DNA of 64,000 nucleotides from Luteimonas panaciterrae (lineage in GTDB: Bacteria > Pseudomonadota > Gammaproteobacteria > Xanthomonadales > Xanthomonadaceae). The stretch covers positions 124,001 to 188,000 of the forward strand of contig NZ_JAJAVH010000007.1 in the NCBI RefSeq assembly GCF_020511115.1. Direction: 5' to 3'. Of the stretch, positions 38,038-46,930 are shown one piece after another. How positions within the stretch are numbered: position 1 is the stretch's first letter; each line of letters opens with the position of its first letter. The translations under genes and the position numbers were made by a program. The notes under the pieces were generated by a model. It made no database searches, was not told the DNA's origin, and was given only the letters and a program-made list of their open reading frames with translations.

Positions 38038-38065
38038 TCCCGCACCCGTCGTCCCTTCCGCGCAG

Positions 38066-38593
38066 ATGACTTCCACCCTGCAATTCCGTGCCGCCACGGC
38101 CGCTGACATTCCCGCCATCGTCGATCTCGTCACCTCCGCCTATCGCGGCGACGCCAGCCGCGTCGGCTGGACCACCGAGGCCGATTTCCTCGACGGCAAC
38201 CGCATCGATCCGGTCGTGCTGCGGCACGACATCGAGCGCCCGCGCAGCCGCGTCGTGCTGGCCGAGCGCGACGGCACGCTGCTGGCTTGCGCGCATGTCG
38301 CCGAGGAAGGCGAGCATGGCTACTTCGGCATGTTCTCGGTCGTTCCCGGCCTGCAGAACGGCGGCATCGGCAAGTTGCTGCTGGCCGAGTGCGAGCGCAT
38401 CGCGCGCGACGAGTGGACCCTGCCCGACATGCAAATGACCGTGATCGACATTCGCGACGAGCTGATCGCCTTCTACGAACGTCGCGGCTACCGTCGCACC
38501 GGCGTCTACAAGCCCTTCCCGCACGGCGATGCACGTTTCGGCATCGCCAAGCGCGACGACCTGCGCTTCGAAGTCCTCGAGAAGGCACTGTAG
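38066..38593 (+). CDS. GNAT-family N-acetyltransferase
   Basis: Predicted 175-residue acetyltransferase. The N-terminal strand LQFRAATAADIPAIVDLV leads to a GNAT core with the acetyl-CoA-binding loop VVPGLQNGGIGKLLL at about 93-107 (pattern Q-x-x-G-x-G/A, here QNGGIG) and a C-terminal ELIAFYERRGYRRTGVYKPFP near 132-152, usual for amino-acid or small-molecule acetyltransferases. No substrate can be named. It follows the PLP decarboxylase by 28 bases, and an amine produced there would be a plausible acetyl acceptor, but this is inference. Probably the eighth gene of the suf transcript. Confidence 0.82.
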   Translation: MTSTLQFRAATAADIPAIVDLVTSAYRGDASRVGWTTEADFLDGNRIDPVVLRHDIERPRSRVVLAERDGTLLACAHVAEEGEHGYFGMFSVVPGLQNGGIGKLLLAECERIARDEWTLPDMQMTVIDIRDELIAFYERRGYRRTGVYKPFPHGDARFGIAKRDDLRFEVLEKAL

Positions 38594-38634
38594 CCTCGCT
38601 TCTGGCCAACGTTTTCGAACAGGAGCAAGCCCTC

Positions 38635-38955
38635 ATGTCCGACTGGATCCGCGTCTGCGCCACGTCCGAGCTGCTGCCGGGCGAGACCGCCGTGGCCTGG
38701 GACGGCGACACGCCGATCCTGGTCTTCAACTACGACGGCGACTACTACGCGCTGGAAGACCGCTGCAGCCATGAGGACTTCGAACTGTCCGCTGGTATTT
38801 TCGATGCCGACGAGGCCACCATCGAGTGCGCGCTGCACGGGGCCAAGTTCGATGTTCGCGACGGCCGGGCCCTGTGCGCGCCGGCCTATGCCCCGGTCCC
38901 CAAGTTCCCGGTCAAGGTCGAGGACGACGCGGTCTGGACCCGCGACGACCGCTGA
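38635..38955 (+). CDS. Rieske-type [2Fe-2S] ferredoxin
   Basis: Predicted 106-residue small Rieske protein. The two cluster-binding loops are present: CSH at C44 and H46 in DRCSHEDFEL, and CALH at C65 and H68 in ECALHGAKFD, with the expected spacing. The N-terminal region (MSDWIRVCATSELLPGE) and the closing PVKVEDDAVWT resemble ferredoxin subunits of non-heme iron oxygenases and the small Rieske proteins found at the end of suf operons. It could carry electrons in cluster assembly or to an oxygenase; none is nearby except the PiuC-type dioxygenase in the next operon, which does not need one. It starts 42 bases after the GNAT gene. Confidence 0.88.
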   Translation: MSDWIRVCATSELLPGETAVAWDGDTPILVFNYDGDYYALEDRCSHEDFELSAGIFDADEATIECALHGAKFDVRDGRALCAPAYAPVPKFPVKVEDDAVWTRDDR

Positions 38956-39010
38956 AAACACCCTTTAACCGGCCCTAGGCCGGCCCAAACGCCTGCCGCG
39001 CCTTTGTAAT

Positions 39011-39030
39011 CAAGAATAATTATCATTAAG
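39011..39030 (+). promoter_or_regulatory. Fur-box-like operator upstream of the catecholate receptor gene
   Basis: CAAGAATAATTATCATTAAG contains ATAATTATCATT, close to the Fur consensus of ATAAT/ATCATT hexamers. It ends 45 bases before the receptor ATG and would repress the whole seven-gene operon when iron is plentiful. Confidence 0.72.
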
Positions 39031-39074
39031 ATATGGGTGAGCCGGCCGTCGGCCGGGATTGGGATCGCCCTGTA

Positions 39075-41429
39075 ATGAATATCTCCGCGTTGGCTGTCGC
39101 TCCACTGGCAGCCGCCCTGGCGACCGCGCTCGCCTCCCCCGCGTCGGCGTCCGACGCGCTCCCCGCCACGACCGTGGCCGCGACCGGATCGGCCACATCC
39201 GCCGAGGCCGAACAGAAGGAAGCGACCCAGCTCGACACGATCGAGGTCGAGGGCCGCCAGGTCCGCAAGGTCGCCTCCCCCAAGTACACCGAGCCGCTGC
39301 TCGACACGCCGCAGTCGGTCACCGTCGTCACCAAGCAGGCGATGGACCAGCAGGGTCTGCTGTCGCTGCGCGATGTGCTCTCCACCCTGCCCGGCATCAC
39401 CTTCGGCGCGGGCGAAGGCGGCGGCGGCTACGGCGACAGCATCACGCTGCGCGGATTCAACGCCAGCAGCGACATCACCACCGACAACGTACGCGACAGC
39501 GCGCAGTACAGCCGCACCGATACGTTCAACATCGAAGCGGTGGAGCTGATCAACGGCGCCAATTCGGTGTATTCCGGCGCCGGCTCGGTCGGCGGCAACA
39601 TCAATCTGGTCAGCAAGTCCGCGCGCGGCGGTGATTTCACCCTGCTGCAGGGCGGCGCCGGCACCGACGGCTACGGCCGCATCACCGTCGACAGCAATAC
39701 CGATTTCGACAACGGCACCGCCTTCCGCATCAATGCGATGGTGCACCAGAACGACGCGCCGGGCCGCGATTTCGAGGACTTCGAGCGCTGGGGCATCGCG
39801 CCGTCGATCGCGTTCGGCCTGGGCAGCGACACGCGCTTCACGCTGAGCTATCTCCATCAGCACGACGAGAACGTTCCGCAGTACGGCGTGCCGTACTTCA
39901 GCGCCTTCGGCGGACCGCTGCCGGGCGTCGATCCGGAGAACTACTACGGTTATCGCAACCTGGACAAGCAGGAGATCGACGTCGACATGCTCACCGGCGT
40001 GTTCGAGCACGATTTCGGCGAGAACACGACGCTGCGCAGCCTGGCGCGGTTCCAGAAGGTCGATCAGCTCACCGTCGTCGATGCGCCGCAAGGCACGTGG
40101 TGCCTGGAGAACGGTATCAATCCGGCGACTGGCGCGACTTGCACATCGCCCAATACCTATCGGCCGAGCGGCCCGCGCGGCCACTCGCGCGACACCAGCA
40201 ACGCGATCGCGATCAGCCAGACTGACCTGACCACACGCTTCAACACCGGCGCGGTCGAGCATGCGCTGGTCGCCGGCGTCTCGTTCTCGCATGAAAGCTT
40301 CGATCTGGACACGGTGAACCTGACGCGCAATCCGGACGGCAGCCCGGTCACGCTGCCGCCGATGTCGCTCACCGACCCCGACGGGCGCTACACCGGCCCG
40401 ATCAATCCCACCCTGACCGGCCGCACGGAAGGCACGCTGGACAACCAGGCGTTCTATCTGTTCGACACGCTCAAGTTCGGCGAGCATTGGATGCTGAACC
40501 TCGGTGCGCGCTACGAGCACAACGAGGGCGACAGCGCCATCTGGAACATCAAGACCTATACCGCGCCGACGTCGACCAATCCGAACCCGGACAACAGCAA
40601 CATCGGCGCCGTGCTCGGCAGGGGCACTCCAGCACGCAATGAGGACGACCTGTTCTCCTATCGCGCCGGCCTGGTCTACAAGCCGACCGCGAACGGCACG
40701 ATCTACCTGTCGTACTCCAACAGCAAGACGCCGTCGAAGGCCTCGGTCAATGGCTCATGCACGCTGACCAGCGCCACAGGCACGGCGAATTGCAATGTCA
40801 ATCCGGAAACCGCGGTCAACATCGAACTCGGCACGAAGTGGGAATTGTCCGAGGGACTGGCCCTCACCGCGGCGATCTTCCGCAACGAACGCCAGAACTA
40901 CAAGGTGGCGGACCCCGGCAATCCAGACAACCCTCTGGGCGAGCAACAGCTCGACGGCGAAGCGCGCGTGGACGGCATCACGCTGGGGCTGGCCGGCCGC
41001 ATCACCGAAGCCTGGGAGGTGTACGCCGACGTCGCCTGGCTCGACAGCGAAGTGCTGCAAGGCATCTCCGACTACAGCAAGCGCACAGGTGTCGTCGATC
41101 TGCTCAAGGGTCGATCGATCAGTGGCACGCCGGAGCGCTCCGGCAGCGTGTGGACCACCTACGACTTAAACGCCTGGACCTTCGGCTACGGCATCACCTA
41201 TCAGAGCGGCTACGAGTGGTACAACGCCAGCGGCGCCAACGGCGGAGACGTCAGGGGTTACACCACGCATCGCGCGATGGTCGCCTACGAAGTCAACGAT
41301 CGACTGAGCCTGCAGCTCAACGCCAACAACCTGTTCGACAAGGAGTACTACCTCCGCGTCCGCAACAATGGCTGGGCGACGCCGGGCGATGGCCGCCAGG
41401 TGGTGTTGAGCGCCAGTTACAGGTTCTAA
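39075..41429 (+). CDS. TonB-dependent catecholate-type siderophore receptor (Fiu/PiuA-like)
   Basis: Predicted 784-residue outer-membrane receptor. The ATG at 39075 gives a signal peptide ([25 protein letters not shown]); an in-frame start at 39033 would add 14 polar residues. The plug carries [15 protein letters not shown], the typical SIMPLE plug opening, then SITLRGFN and [22 protein letters not shown], followed by a 22-strand barrel ending LSASYRF. Two cysteines in an extracellular region ([14 protein letters not shown]) bound a short loop. This pattern is that of Fiu/PiuA/CirA receptors for catecholates. It is followed by a PiuC-like dioxygenase, as in Pseudomonas piuA-piuC loci, which supports the call. 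The ligand is not defined. Confidence 0.88.
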   Translation: MNISALAVAPLAAALATALASPASASDALPATTVAATGSATSAEAEQKEATQLDTIEVEGRQVRKVASPKYTEPLLDTPQSVTVVTKQAMDQQGLLSLRDVLSTLPGITFGAGEGGGGYGDSITLRGFNASSDITTDNVRDSAQYSRTDTFNIEAVELINGANSVYSGAGSVGGNINLVSKSARGGDFTLLQGGAGTDGYGRITVDSNTDFDNGTAFRINAMVHQNDAPGRDFEDFERWGIAPSIAFGLGSDTRFTLSYLHQHDENVPQYGVPYFSAFGGPLPGVDPENYYGYRNLDKQEIDVDMLTGVFEHDFGENTTLRSLARFQKVDQLTVVDAPQGTWCLENGINPATGATCTSPNTYRPSGPRGHSRDTSNAIAISQTDLTTRFNTGAVEHALVAGVSFSHESFDLDTVNLTRNPDGSPVTLPPMSLTDPDGRYTGPINPTLTGRTEGTLDNQAFYLFDTLKFGEHWMLNLGARYEHNEGDSAIWNIKTYTAPTSTNPNPDNSNIGAVLGRGTPARNEDDLFSYRAGLVYKPTANGTIYLSYSNSKTPSKASVNGSCTLTSATGTANCNVNPETAVNIELGTKWELSEGLALTAAIFRNERQNYKVADPGNPDNPLGEQQLDGEARVDGITLGLAGRITEAWEVYADVAWLDSEVLQGISDYSKRTGVVDLLKGRSISGTPERSGSVWTTYDLNAWTFGYGITYQSGYEWYNASGANGGDVRGYTTHRAMVAYEVNDRLSLQLNANNLFDKEYYLRVRNNGWATPGDGRQVVLSASYRF

Positions 41430-41447
41430 TCCGCCAACTCCGGCCAC

Positions 41448-41473
41448 GCGGTGCTCGCCCCGGCGAGCACCGC
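41448..41473 (+). repeat. Strong hairpin between the receptor and piuC genes
   Basis: Perfect 12-base arms GCGGTGCTCGCC / GGCGAGCACCGC are separated by two bases, 18 bases after the receptor stop and 14 before the piuC ATG. There is no T-run. It could reduce expression of the downstream genes relative to the receptor or protect the receptor mRNA end. Confidence 0.7.
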
Positions 41474-41487
41474 ATCGAGAGCAAGCC

Positions 41488-42174
41488 ATGCTGTTGCAGA
41501 TTCCCCAAGTCCTCACCGCCGAGCAGGTCGCGCATTGCCGCGAACGGTTGGAACAGGCCGACTGGGCCGACGGCCGCATCACCGCCGGCCATCAGTCCGC
41601 CAAGGCCAAGGACAACGCGCAGCTGCCGGAAGATTCTCCGGTGGCACGCGAACTGGGAACGCTGGTGCTTGAGGCGCTCGCGCGCAACAGCACGTTCTTC
41701 TCGGCGGCGCTGCCCAAGCGAATCTATCCACCGCTGTTCAATCGTTACGCCGGCGGGCAATCGTTCGGTTATCACATCGACAACGCGATCCGCTACGACC
41801 GCAGTAGTGGCCGCGCCGAGCCGATCCGCACCGACCTGTCGGCAACACTGTTCCTGAGCGCGCCGGAAGAGTACGACGGCGGCGAACTGGTGATCGAGGA
41901 CACCTTCGGCGCGCAAAGCGTGAAGCTGGCCGCGGGCGATCTCGTGCTGTATCCCGGCACCAGCCTGCATAAGGTGCTACCGGTGACGCGCGGCACGCGA
42001 CTGGCCTCGTTCTTCTGGATCCAGAGCATGCTGCGCGAGGATTCACAGCGACGCCTGATGTTCGAACTCGATGTATCGATCCGTCGCCTCACGCAGACCG
42101 TGCCCGAACATCCGTCGCTGGTGCAACTGACCGGCGTGTACCACAACCTGCTGCGGCGCTGGGCGGAGCCGTGA
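41488..42174 (+). CDS. piuC: Fe(II)/2-oxoglutarate dioxygenase, PiuC-type PKHD hydroxylase
   Basis: Predicted 228-residue iron and 2-oxoglutarate-dependent oxygenase of the PKHD-type hydroxylase family that accompanies siderophore receptors (PiuC/YbiX). The metal-binding facial triad is in [11 protein letters not shown] (H96, D98) and [13 protein letters not shown] (about H161), with the 2-oxoglutarate arginine in that last segment. The N-terminal [22 protein letters not shown] matches the family opening. The substrate is not known; a role in modifying or breaking down a siderophore or its iron complex is assumed from genetic linkage. Its stop overlaps the GTG of the PepSY gene. Confidence 0.93.
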   Translation: MLLQIPQVLTAEQVAHCRERLEQADWADGRITAGHQSAKAKDNAQLPEDSPVARELGTLVLEALARNSTFFSAALPKRIYPPLFNRYAGGQSFGYHIDNAIRYDRSSGRAEPIRTDLSATLFLSAPEEYDGGELVIEDTFGAQSVKLAAGDLVLYPGTSLHKVLPVTRGTRLASFFWIQSMLREDSQRRLMFELDVSIRRLTQTVPEHPSLVQLTGVYHNLLRRWAEP

Positions 42175-42818
42175 GCGACGCCGCACGCACGCCGGCCGCC
42201 GACATCTCCGCACAACAGCGGCGCGGCTTCTGGTTGCGCACGCTGCATCAATGGCATTGGATCAGCTCGGCGGTGTGCCTGATCGGCATGCTGCTGTTCG
42301 CGATCACGGGCATCACGCTCAACCATGCCGCGAAGATCGAAGGCAGCCCGAAGGTCGTCAACGAGAAACTCGTGCTGCCGGCGACATTGCTCGGCTCGCT
42401 CGGCAAGCGGGATGCCGGCAACGCGCCCTTGCCTTCCAGTGTCGGCGACTGGCTCGGTGAGCGGTTGAAGATTTCGATCGGAAGCCGCGAAGCGGAATGG
42501 TCCGAGGACGAAGTCTATCTCTCCATGCCGAGTCCCGGCGCCGATGCCTGGCTCAGCATCCAGCGCGCGGACGGCACCGTGGAATACGAGCGCACCGATC
42601 GCGGCTGGATTTCCTATCTCAACGATCTGCACAAGGGCCGCAACGCCGGGCCGGCCTGGGGCTGGTTCATCGACATCTTCGCCATCGCCTGCGTGATCTT
42701 CACCGTCACCGGACTCTGGCTGCTGCAACTGCATGCGCGGCAGCGCCGCATGACCTGGCCCTATGTCGGGCTCGGACTGCTGGTGCCGCTGCTGCTGGCA
42801 CTGATCTTCATTCACTAA
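42171..42818 (+). CDS. PepSY-associated membrane protein, minimal two-to-three-helix form
   Basis: Predicted 215-residue inner-membrane protein. It starts with GTG overlapping the piuC stop. A helix at about 32-58 carries LHQWHWISS at its cytoplasmic end and GITLNHAAK at the other, so histidines lie on both faces. A periplasmic domain of about 95 residues follows (PepSY-like, [19 protein letters not shown]), then [11 protein letters not shown] and two helices at about 160-185 and 195-214. The matched histidines suggest heme b ligation and electron transfer across the membrane, which is inference. In Pseudomonas PiuB, similar PepSY helices and a flavoprotein reductase are one chain; here the reductase is a separate gene in the same operon (45241). 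Confidence 0.8.
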   Translation: MSDAARTPAADISAQQRRGFWLRTLHQWHWISSAVCLIGMLLFAITGITLNHAAKIEGSPKVVNEKLVLPATLLGSLGKRDAGNAPLPSSVGDWLGERLKISIGSREAEWSEDEVYLSMPSPGADAWLSIQRADGTVEYERTDRGWISYLNDLHKGRNAGPAWGWFIDIFAIACVIFTVTGLWLLQLHARQRRMTWPYVGLGLLVPLLLALIFIH

Positions 42819-42833
42819 TCGCAAGGCTTCTTC

Positions 42834-43349
42834 ATGCGCGTTCAACTCACCATTGCTCTGAGCGGCCTGCTGGCCATGCCGGCCTACTCCGCCGAATTCG
42901 ATCTCGACATCGAGATTCCGCAACTCAAGGTCGCCGAATACCATCGTCCGTATGTCGCGGTCTGGGTGGAAGGCGCGGACCAGAAGGCGGCGGCGAATCT
43001 CGCGGTCTGGTACATGAGCAAGGACACCAAGGAAGGCCACGGCACGAAGTGGCTGCCCGACCTGCGGCAATGGTGGCGCAAGAGCGGACGCACGCTGAAA
43101 GTGCCGGTCGACGGCGTCACCGGCCCGACGCGTCCGGCCGGCAAGCACGCGCTGAATTTCGATAGCAAGAGCCCGCAGCTGGCACAGCTCGCGCCCGGCG
43201 ACTACACGCTGGTGGTGGAAGCCGCGCGCGAGGTCGGCGGTCGCGAACTGCTCAAGATTCCCTTCCGCTGGCCCGCGCAATCACCGCAGACCGGCAAGGC
43301 GCAAGGCACGACCGAACTCGGCGCGATCGCGCTCTCGATCAAGCCTTGA
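42834..43349 (+). CDS. DUF2271 periplasmic protein
   Basis: Predicted 171-residue exported protein with a signal peptide (residues 1-19, ending PAYSA). The mature part is a beta-sandwich-like DUF2271 domain: [18 protein letters not shown] near 33-50, [28 protein letters not shown] near 58-84, and a closing [29 protein letters not shown]2271 proteins occur beside PepSY, DUF4198 and ApbE genes in iron-linked clusters; no function is known. There is no (S/T)GA(S/T) flavinylation motif. The gene follows the PepSY gene by 15 bases, and its end overlaps the frame upstream of the next gene. Probably periplasmic and part of the same electron or iron-handling module. Confidence 0.85.
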   Translation: MRVQLTIALSGLLAMPAYSAEFDLDIEIPQLKVAEYHRPYVAVWVEGADQKAAANLAVWYMSKDTKEGHGTKWLPDLRQWWRKSGRTLKVPVDGVTGPTRPAGKHALNFDSKSPQLAQLAPGDYTLVVEAAREVGGRELLKIPFRWPAQSPQTGKAQGTTELGAIALSIKP

Positions 43350-43408
43350 TCGTCCATCCGATTTTTCTTTCTCCGGCACCCCACGTTGCCGCTTCGACGG
43401 AGCACATC

Positions 43409-44227
43409 ATGAAACGTCTGTCCTTCTTCACCCCAGCCGTCCTCGCGCTGGCGATCGCCGCGCTTCCCCTGTCGGCCTTCGCTCACAAAGCCTGGTTGAT
43501 GCCATCGCAGACTGTGATCGCGGGTGAAGATCCGTGGATCACCGTCGACGCCGCCGTCTCCAACGACCTGTTCTATTTCAACCACGTGCCGCTGCGTCTG
43601 GACAACGTCGTCATCAGCGCGCCGGATGGCAGCCGCGTGGAAGCGCAGAACAGCGCCACCGGCAAGTACCGCAGCGTGTTCGATGTGCAGCTCAAGCAGG
43701 CCGGTACCTACAAGATCGGCGTCGTCAATGATTACGCCATCGCCAGCTGGGACGTGAATGGCCAACGCAAGCGCTGGCGCGGCACGCCACAGGCACTCGC
43801 CACCGAGGTGCCGAAGGATGCGCAGAAGCTCGAGATCGGGCAATCGCTGAGCCGCGTGGAAACCTTCGTCACCAATGGCTCGCCGAACGACACCGCGCTC
43901 AAGCCCAGCGGTGACGGCCTGGAACTGGTGCCGGTCACGCATCCCAACGACCTGTTCGCCGGCGAGGAAGCGAAGTTCCGCTTCCAGATCGACGGCAAGC
44001 CGGCCGCCGGCCTCGCGGTCGAGATCATCCGCGGTGGCACGCGCTATCGCAACGCGCAGGACGAGATCAAGCTCACCACCGACGCCAACGGCGAGTTCAG
44101 CGTAAAGTGGCCGGAAGCCGGCATGTACTGGCTCAACGCGAGCAGCGAGGACGACAAGGCGACGGTGCCGCAGGCCAAGCAGCGCCGCCTCGGCTACGTC
44201 GCGACGCTGGAAGTGTTGCCTCAGTAA
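43409..44227 (+). CDS. DUF4198 exported protein
   Basis: Predicted 272-residue exported protein. The ATG at 43409 gives a signal peptide (residues 1-24, ending SAFA); a further upstream start at 43346 would put 21 polar residues before it. The mature protein starts [28 protein letters not shown], typical of DUF4198 (CbiK/NikK-like metal uptake relatives), with an N-terminal histidine directly after cleavage that could bind a metal ion. A second beta domain begins at [21 protein letters not shown] near 195. Related proteins bind nickel or cobalt in other bacteria. Here, a role in iron handling is inferred from the operon only. Confidence 0.86.
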   Translation: MKRLSFFTPAVLALAIAALPLSAFAHKAWLMPSQTVIAGEDPWITVDAAVSNDLFYFNHVPLRLDNVVISAPDGSRVEAQNSATGKYRSVFDVQLKQAGTYKIGVVNDYAIASWDVNGQRKRWRGTPQALATEVPKDAQKLEIGQSLSRVETFVTNGSPNDTALKPSGDGLELVPVTHPNDLFAGEEAKFRFQIDGKPAAGLAVEIIRGGTRYRNAQDEIKLTTDANGEFSVKWPEAGMYWLNASSEDDKATVPQAKQRRLGYVATLEVLPQ

Positions 44228-44266
44228 GGCGGCCGCTGTTTCGGTCACAAGCCGTCTTATTCGACC

Positions 44267-45244
44267 GTGTCGGACTCCGCGTCTTCCATCGCCACGCAAG
44301 CCGTGCACATGCTCTATGGCGAAACCATGGGCACACGCTGGCGCGTGAGCGCGGTAGCGTCCACGAATGTCGATCTGCATCTTCTGCACCACGACATCCA
44401 GTCCCGGCTGGATGTCGTGGTGGCGCAGATGAGCACGTGGGAAGCGGATTCGGATATCTGCCGTTTCAACCGCGCACCCGGCGGTACTTGGCACGTGTTG
44501 CCGCAAGCCTTCTTCGATGTCCTGCGTTGCGCGCTCGACATCGCCGAGGCGAGCGGCGGCGCTTACGACCCCACCATCGGGCCGTTGGTCGGCCTGTGGG
44601 GGTTCGGTGCCAACGGCGCCGGTCATCGTATTCCGGAAGCAGAAGAGATCGCCGCTGCGCGCGCGCGTGTCGGCTGGCGGCGCATCGAACTCCGCGCCGA
44701 AACCCTGTCGGCCTTGCAGCCAGGCGGTGTTTCACTCGACCTTTCGGCGATTGCAAAAGGTTACGGGGTGGATGCAGTCGTGATGTGCCTACGCGAACGC
44801 GGCATCGCGGCGGCGCTGGTGGACGTGGGCGGCGAACTTCGCGGTTACGGCCACAAGCCGGATGGCAAGGCATGGCACGTCCTCGTCGAGTCCGAGGAAG
44901 AATCGGATGACGACGAACCTTGCGTGCTCGTCCTGGAAAGTGGCAAAGCAGTCGCGACCTCCGGCGATCGCTGGCATCGCTTCGAACAGGATGGCCGCCG
45001 CTATGCACACACGATCGACCCACGCAGCGGACGACCGGTCGAACACGCGCCGGCTTCGGTCACCGTCATCGCCGACACCGCCATGCAGGCCGATGCCTGG
45101 GCGACCGCATTGACCGTCATGGGCATGCAGGACGGCGTCGCCTTCGCCACACGCCATGGCCTGGCGGCACGCTTCGTTGCACATGCCGAGGGGCGAATCG
45201 ACGTTCGCGCCACGCCAACCTTTCCGCAACCGCCCGCGGCATGA
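44267..45244 (+). CDS. apbE: ApbE-family FAD:protein FMN transferase lacking a signal peptide
   Basis: Predicted 325-residue enzyme that attaches FMN covalently to a Thr/Ser of a target protein using FAD and Mg2+. The core is intact: GETMGTRWRV near 18-27, SGGAYDPTIGPLVGLWGFG near 98-116, SLDLSAIAKGYGVDAV near 155-170, VDVGGELRGYG near 185-195, and HTIDPRSGRPVEHAPASVTV followed by ADAWATAL near 245-290. Most ApbE proteins are exported lipoproteins; this one has no signal peptide and no room for one, since an in-frame stop lies 42 bases before the GTG start. The target is unknown, and none of the neighbouring exported proteins shows the usual (S/T)GA(S/T) site. The stop overlaps the next gene. 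Confidence 0.88.
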   Translation: MSDSASSIATQAVHMLYGETMGTRWRVSAVASTNVDLHLLHHDIQSRLDVVVAQMSTWEADSDICRFNRAPGGTWHVLPQAFFDVLRCALDIAEASGGAYDPTIGPLVGLWGFGANGAGHRIPEAEEIAAARARVGWRRIELRAETLSALQPGGVSLDLSAIAKGYGVDAVVMCLRERGIAAALVDVGGELRGYGHKPDGKAWHVLVESEEESDDDEPCVLVLESGKAVATSGDRWHRFEQDGRRYAHTIDPRSGRPVEHAPASVTVIADTAMQADAWATALTVMGMQDGVAFATRHGLAARFVAHAEGRIDVRATPTFPQPPAA

Positions 45245-46908
45245 GTTCGCGGCGCAAGTCGAAGGTGATGTCACGACAGTTGCTCGGTAACGCGGCCGTC
45301 CTGTTTGTGCTGTTGATCGCGATCGTGGCCCTGCTGCCGCTGCACGACGATGTCTGGTGGTATGGATCGCCGCGCGCGGAACGGTGGGCGCTCGCAATCT
45401 TCGCGATCGTGCTTTATGCCGCATTCTGCGGCGCTCTCTGGTGGCGGACGTCGAGCGCTTCGCGCGAGGCGCGCCAAGCCCTTGCGGCATCCGGTGCGAA
45501 TGCCGGCATCCTCGTGGCCTGGGCCAGCCAGACGGGCTTCGCCCAGCAGATCGCCGAACGCACCGCTGATTCGCTGGCGAAGGCGGGAGTCGCCGTTCGG
45601 CTCAGCGAGCTTGCCGATATCGACGCGTCCATGCTTAGCGCGCACGAGCGCGCCTTGTTCGTCGTCAGCACCACGGGCGAAGGAGACGCCCCCGATCATG
45701 CCCTCGCCTTCGTGCGCGATGTGCTCGACCGGGAAGTCGCACTCAGCAACCTGCACTACGGCATCCTCGCGCTCGGCGATCGCAAGTACGCGAATTTCTG
45801 CGGCTTCGGTCATCGGATCGAGCAATGGTTGCGACGCGGCGGTGCGACATCCATGTTCGATCTGATCGAAGTCGACAACGGCGACGCGGGCGCGCTGCGT
45901 CACTGGCAACACCATCTCGGCCTGCTCGCCGACGCGCCGGAGTTGCCGGATTGGGCGCCAGCCAGCTACGAACGCTGGGTGCTGCACGAACGGCACGAAG
46001 CGAACCCCGGAAGCACCGGCGGCAGCGCCTATCACATCGAGCTGCGGCCGCCGCCGGAAACCACACCGGGCTGGCAAGCCGGCGACATCGCCGAAATCGG
46101 TCCGCGCAATGCGCCGTCAGCGGTCGCCGCTTCCCTTGCCGCGCTGGGAATCCGGGGCGATACCGAAGTGGTTCGTGACGGAGAAAAAATCACGATCGGA
46201 GAACTTCTGGCCCGATCGCATTTGCCGGCAACATCGGAAGCCGTGACTCCGGACGCGCAGACGCTGGCTCAGAATCTGAACCCGCTACCGCATCGTGAAT
46301 ATTCCATCGCGTCGCTGCCTCAGGACGGCGGTCTGCACCTGCTGGTGCGGAAGATGCGACGCGGCGATGGTCAGCCCGGACTCGGCAGCGGATGGCTATG
46401 CGATCACGCGCTTCCAGGCGGCGAGATCGCATTGCGGATTCGCAGCAATCCCAACTTCCATCCGCCCGCCGAGGAACGACCGATGCTCCTGATCGGCAAC
46501 GGCACGGGCATCGCGGGCTTGCGCGCGCACCTGAAGGCGCGTGTCGCCGCCGGCGCGCGGCACAACTGGCTGGTGTTCGGCGAGCGCAATGCCGACCGCG
46601 ACTACTTCTATCGTGATGAGATCGAAGGCTGGCGAACGGATGGTTTCATCGAGCACCTCGATCTCGCGTTCTCGCGCGATCTGGCCGAAAGCGCCGAAGG
46701 CGTCATTGAGAAGCGCTACGTGCAGCATATTCTGCGCGACCGTGCGGAGCGTCTACGCGTTTGGGCGGCAGAGGGCGCGGCGATCTACGTCTGCGGCAGT
46801 CTCGAAGGCATGGCGCCGGGCGTGGACGCCGTGCTGCGCGAGACCTTGGGAGATGCCGCGGTCGACGGCATGCTGATCGACGGCCGCTATCGTCGCGACG
46901 TGTACTGA
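45241..46908 (+). CDS. Membrane-anchored CysJ/PiuB-like flavoprotein reductase
   Basis: Predicted 555-residue diflavin reductase with two N-terminal membrane helices (about 14-34 and 46-66). A flavodoxin-like FMN domain follows (WASQTGFAQQIAE near 93-105, STTGEGDAPDHAL, ILALGDRKYANFC), then an FAD domain (REYSIASLP near 350) and an NADPH domain (GNGTGIAGLRAHL near 420, YVCGSLEGMAPGVD), ending in RYRRDVY, the same ending as CysJ. Unlike CysJ it is membrane-bound and lies in an iron-uptake operon, so it probably passes electrons from NADPH to a membrane partner such as the PepSY protein at 42171. Together they resemble the two halves of Pseudomonas PiuB. The ATG overlaps the apbE stop (ATGA). 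Confidence 0.87.
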   Translation: MSSRRKSKVMSRQLLGNAAVLFVLLIAIVALLPLHDDVWWYGSPRAERWALAIFAIVLYAAFCGALWWRTSSASREARQALAASGANAGILVAWASQTGFAQQIAERTADSLAKAGVAVRLSELADIDASMLSAHERALFVVSTTGEGDAPDHALAFVRDVLDREVALSNLHYGILALGDRKYANFCGFGHRIEQWLRRGGATSMFDLIEVDNGDAGALRHWQHHLGLLADAPELPDWAPASYERWVLHERHEANPGSTGGSAYHIELRPPPETTPGWQAGDIAEIGPRNAPSAVAASLAALGIRGDTEVVRDGEKITIGELLARSHLPATSEAVTPDAQTLAQNLNPLPHREYSIASLPQDGGLHLLVRKMRRGDGQPGLGSGWLCDHALPGGEIALRIRSNPNFHPPAEERPMLLIGNGTGIAGLRAHLKARVAAGARHNWLVFGERNADRDYFYRDEIEGWRTDGFIEHLDLAFSRDLAESAEGVIEKRYVQHILRDRAERLRVWAAEGAAIYVCGSLEGMAPGVDAVLRETLGDAAVDGMLIDGRYRRDVY

Positions 46909-46930
46909 TCGGCGCTTCGGCGCGATGCGC

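Noticed and set aside
40123-40152. A (S/T)GA(S/T)-type flavinylation motif (NPATGATC) in the catecholate receptor, in the same operon as apbE
   Set aside because: The motif lies in a Cys-bounded, probably extracellular loop of an outer-membrane receptor. NPATGA-like turns are common in such loops, and an ApbE without a signal peptide could not reach it.
45241-46908. A second cysJ for sulfite reduction
   Set aside because: It has two added membrane helices, lacks a cysI partner and lies in an iron operon. The true cysJ is at 55042 next to cysI and cysH.
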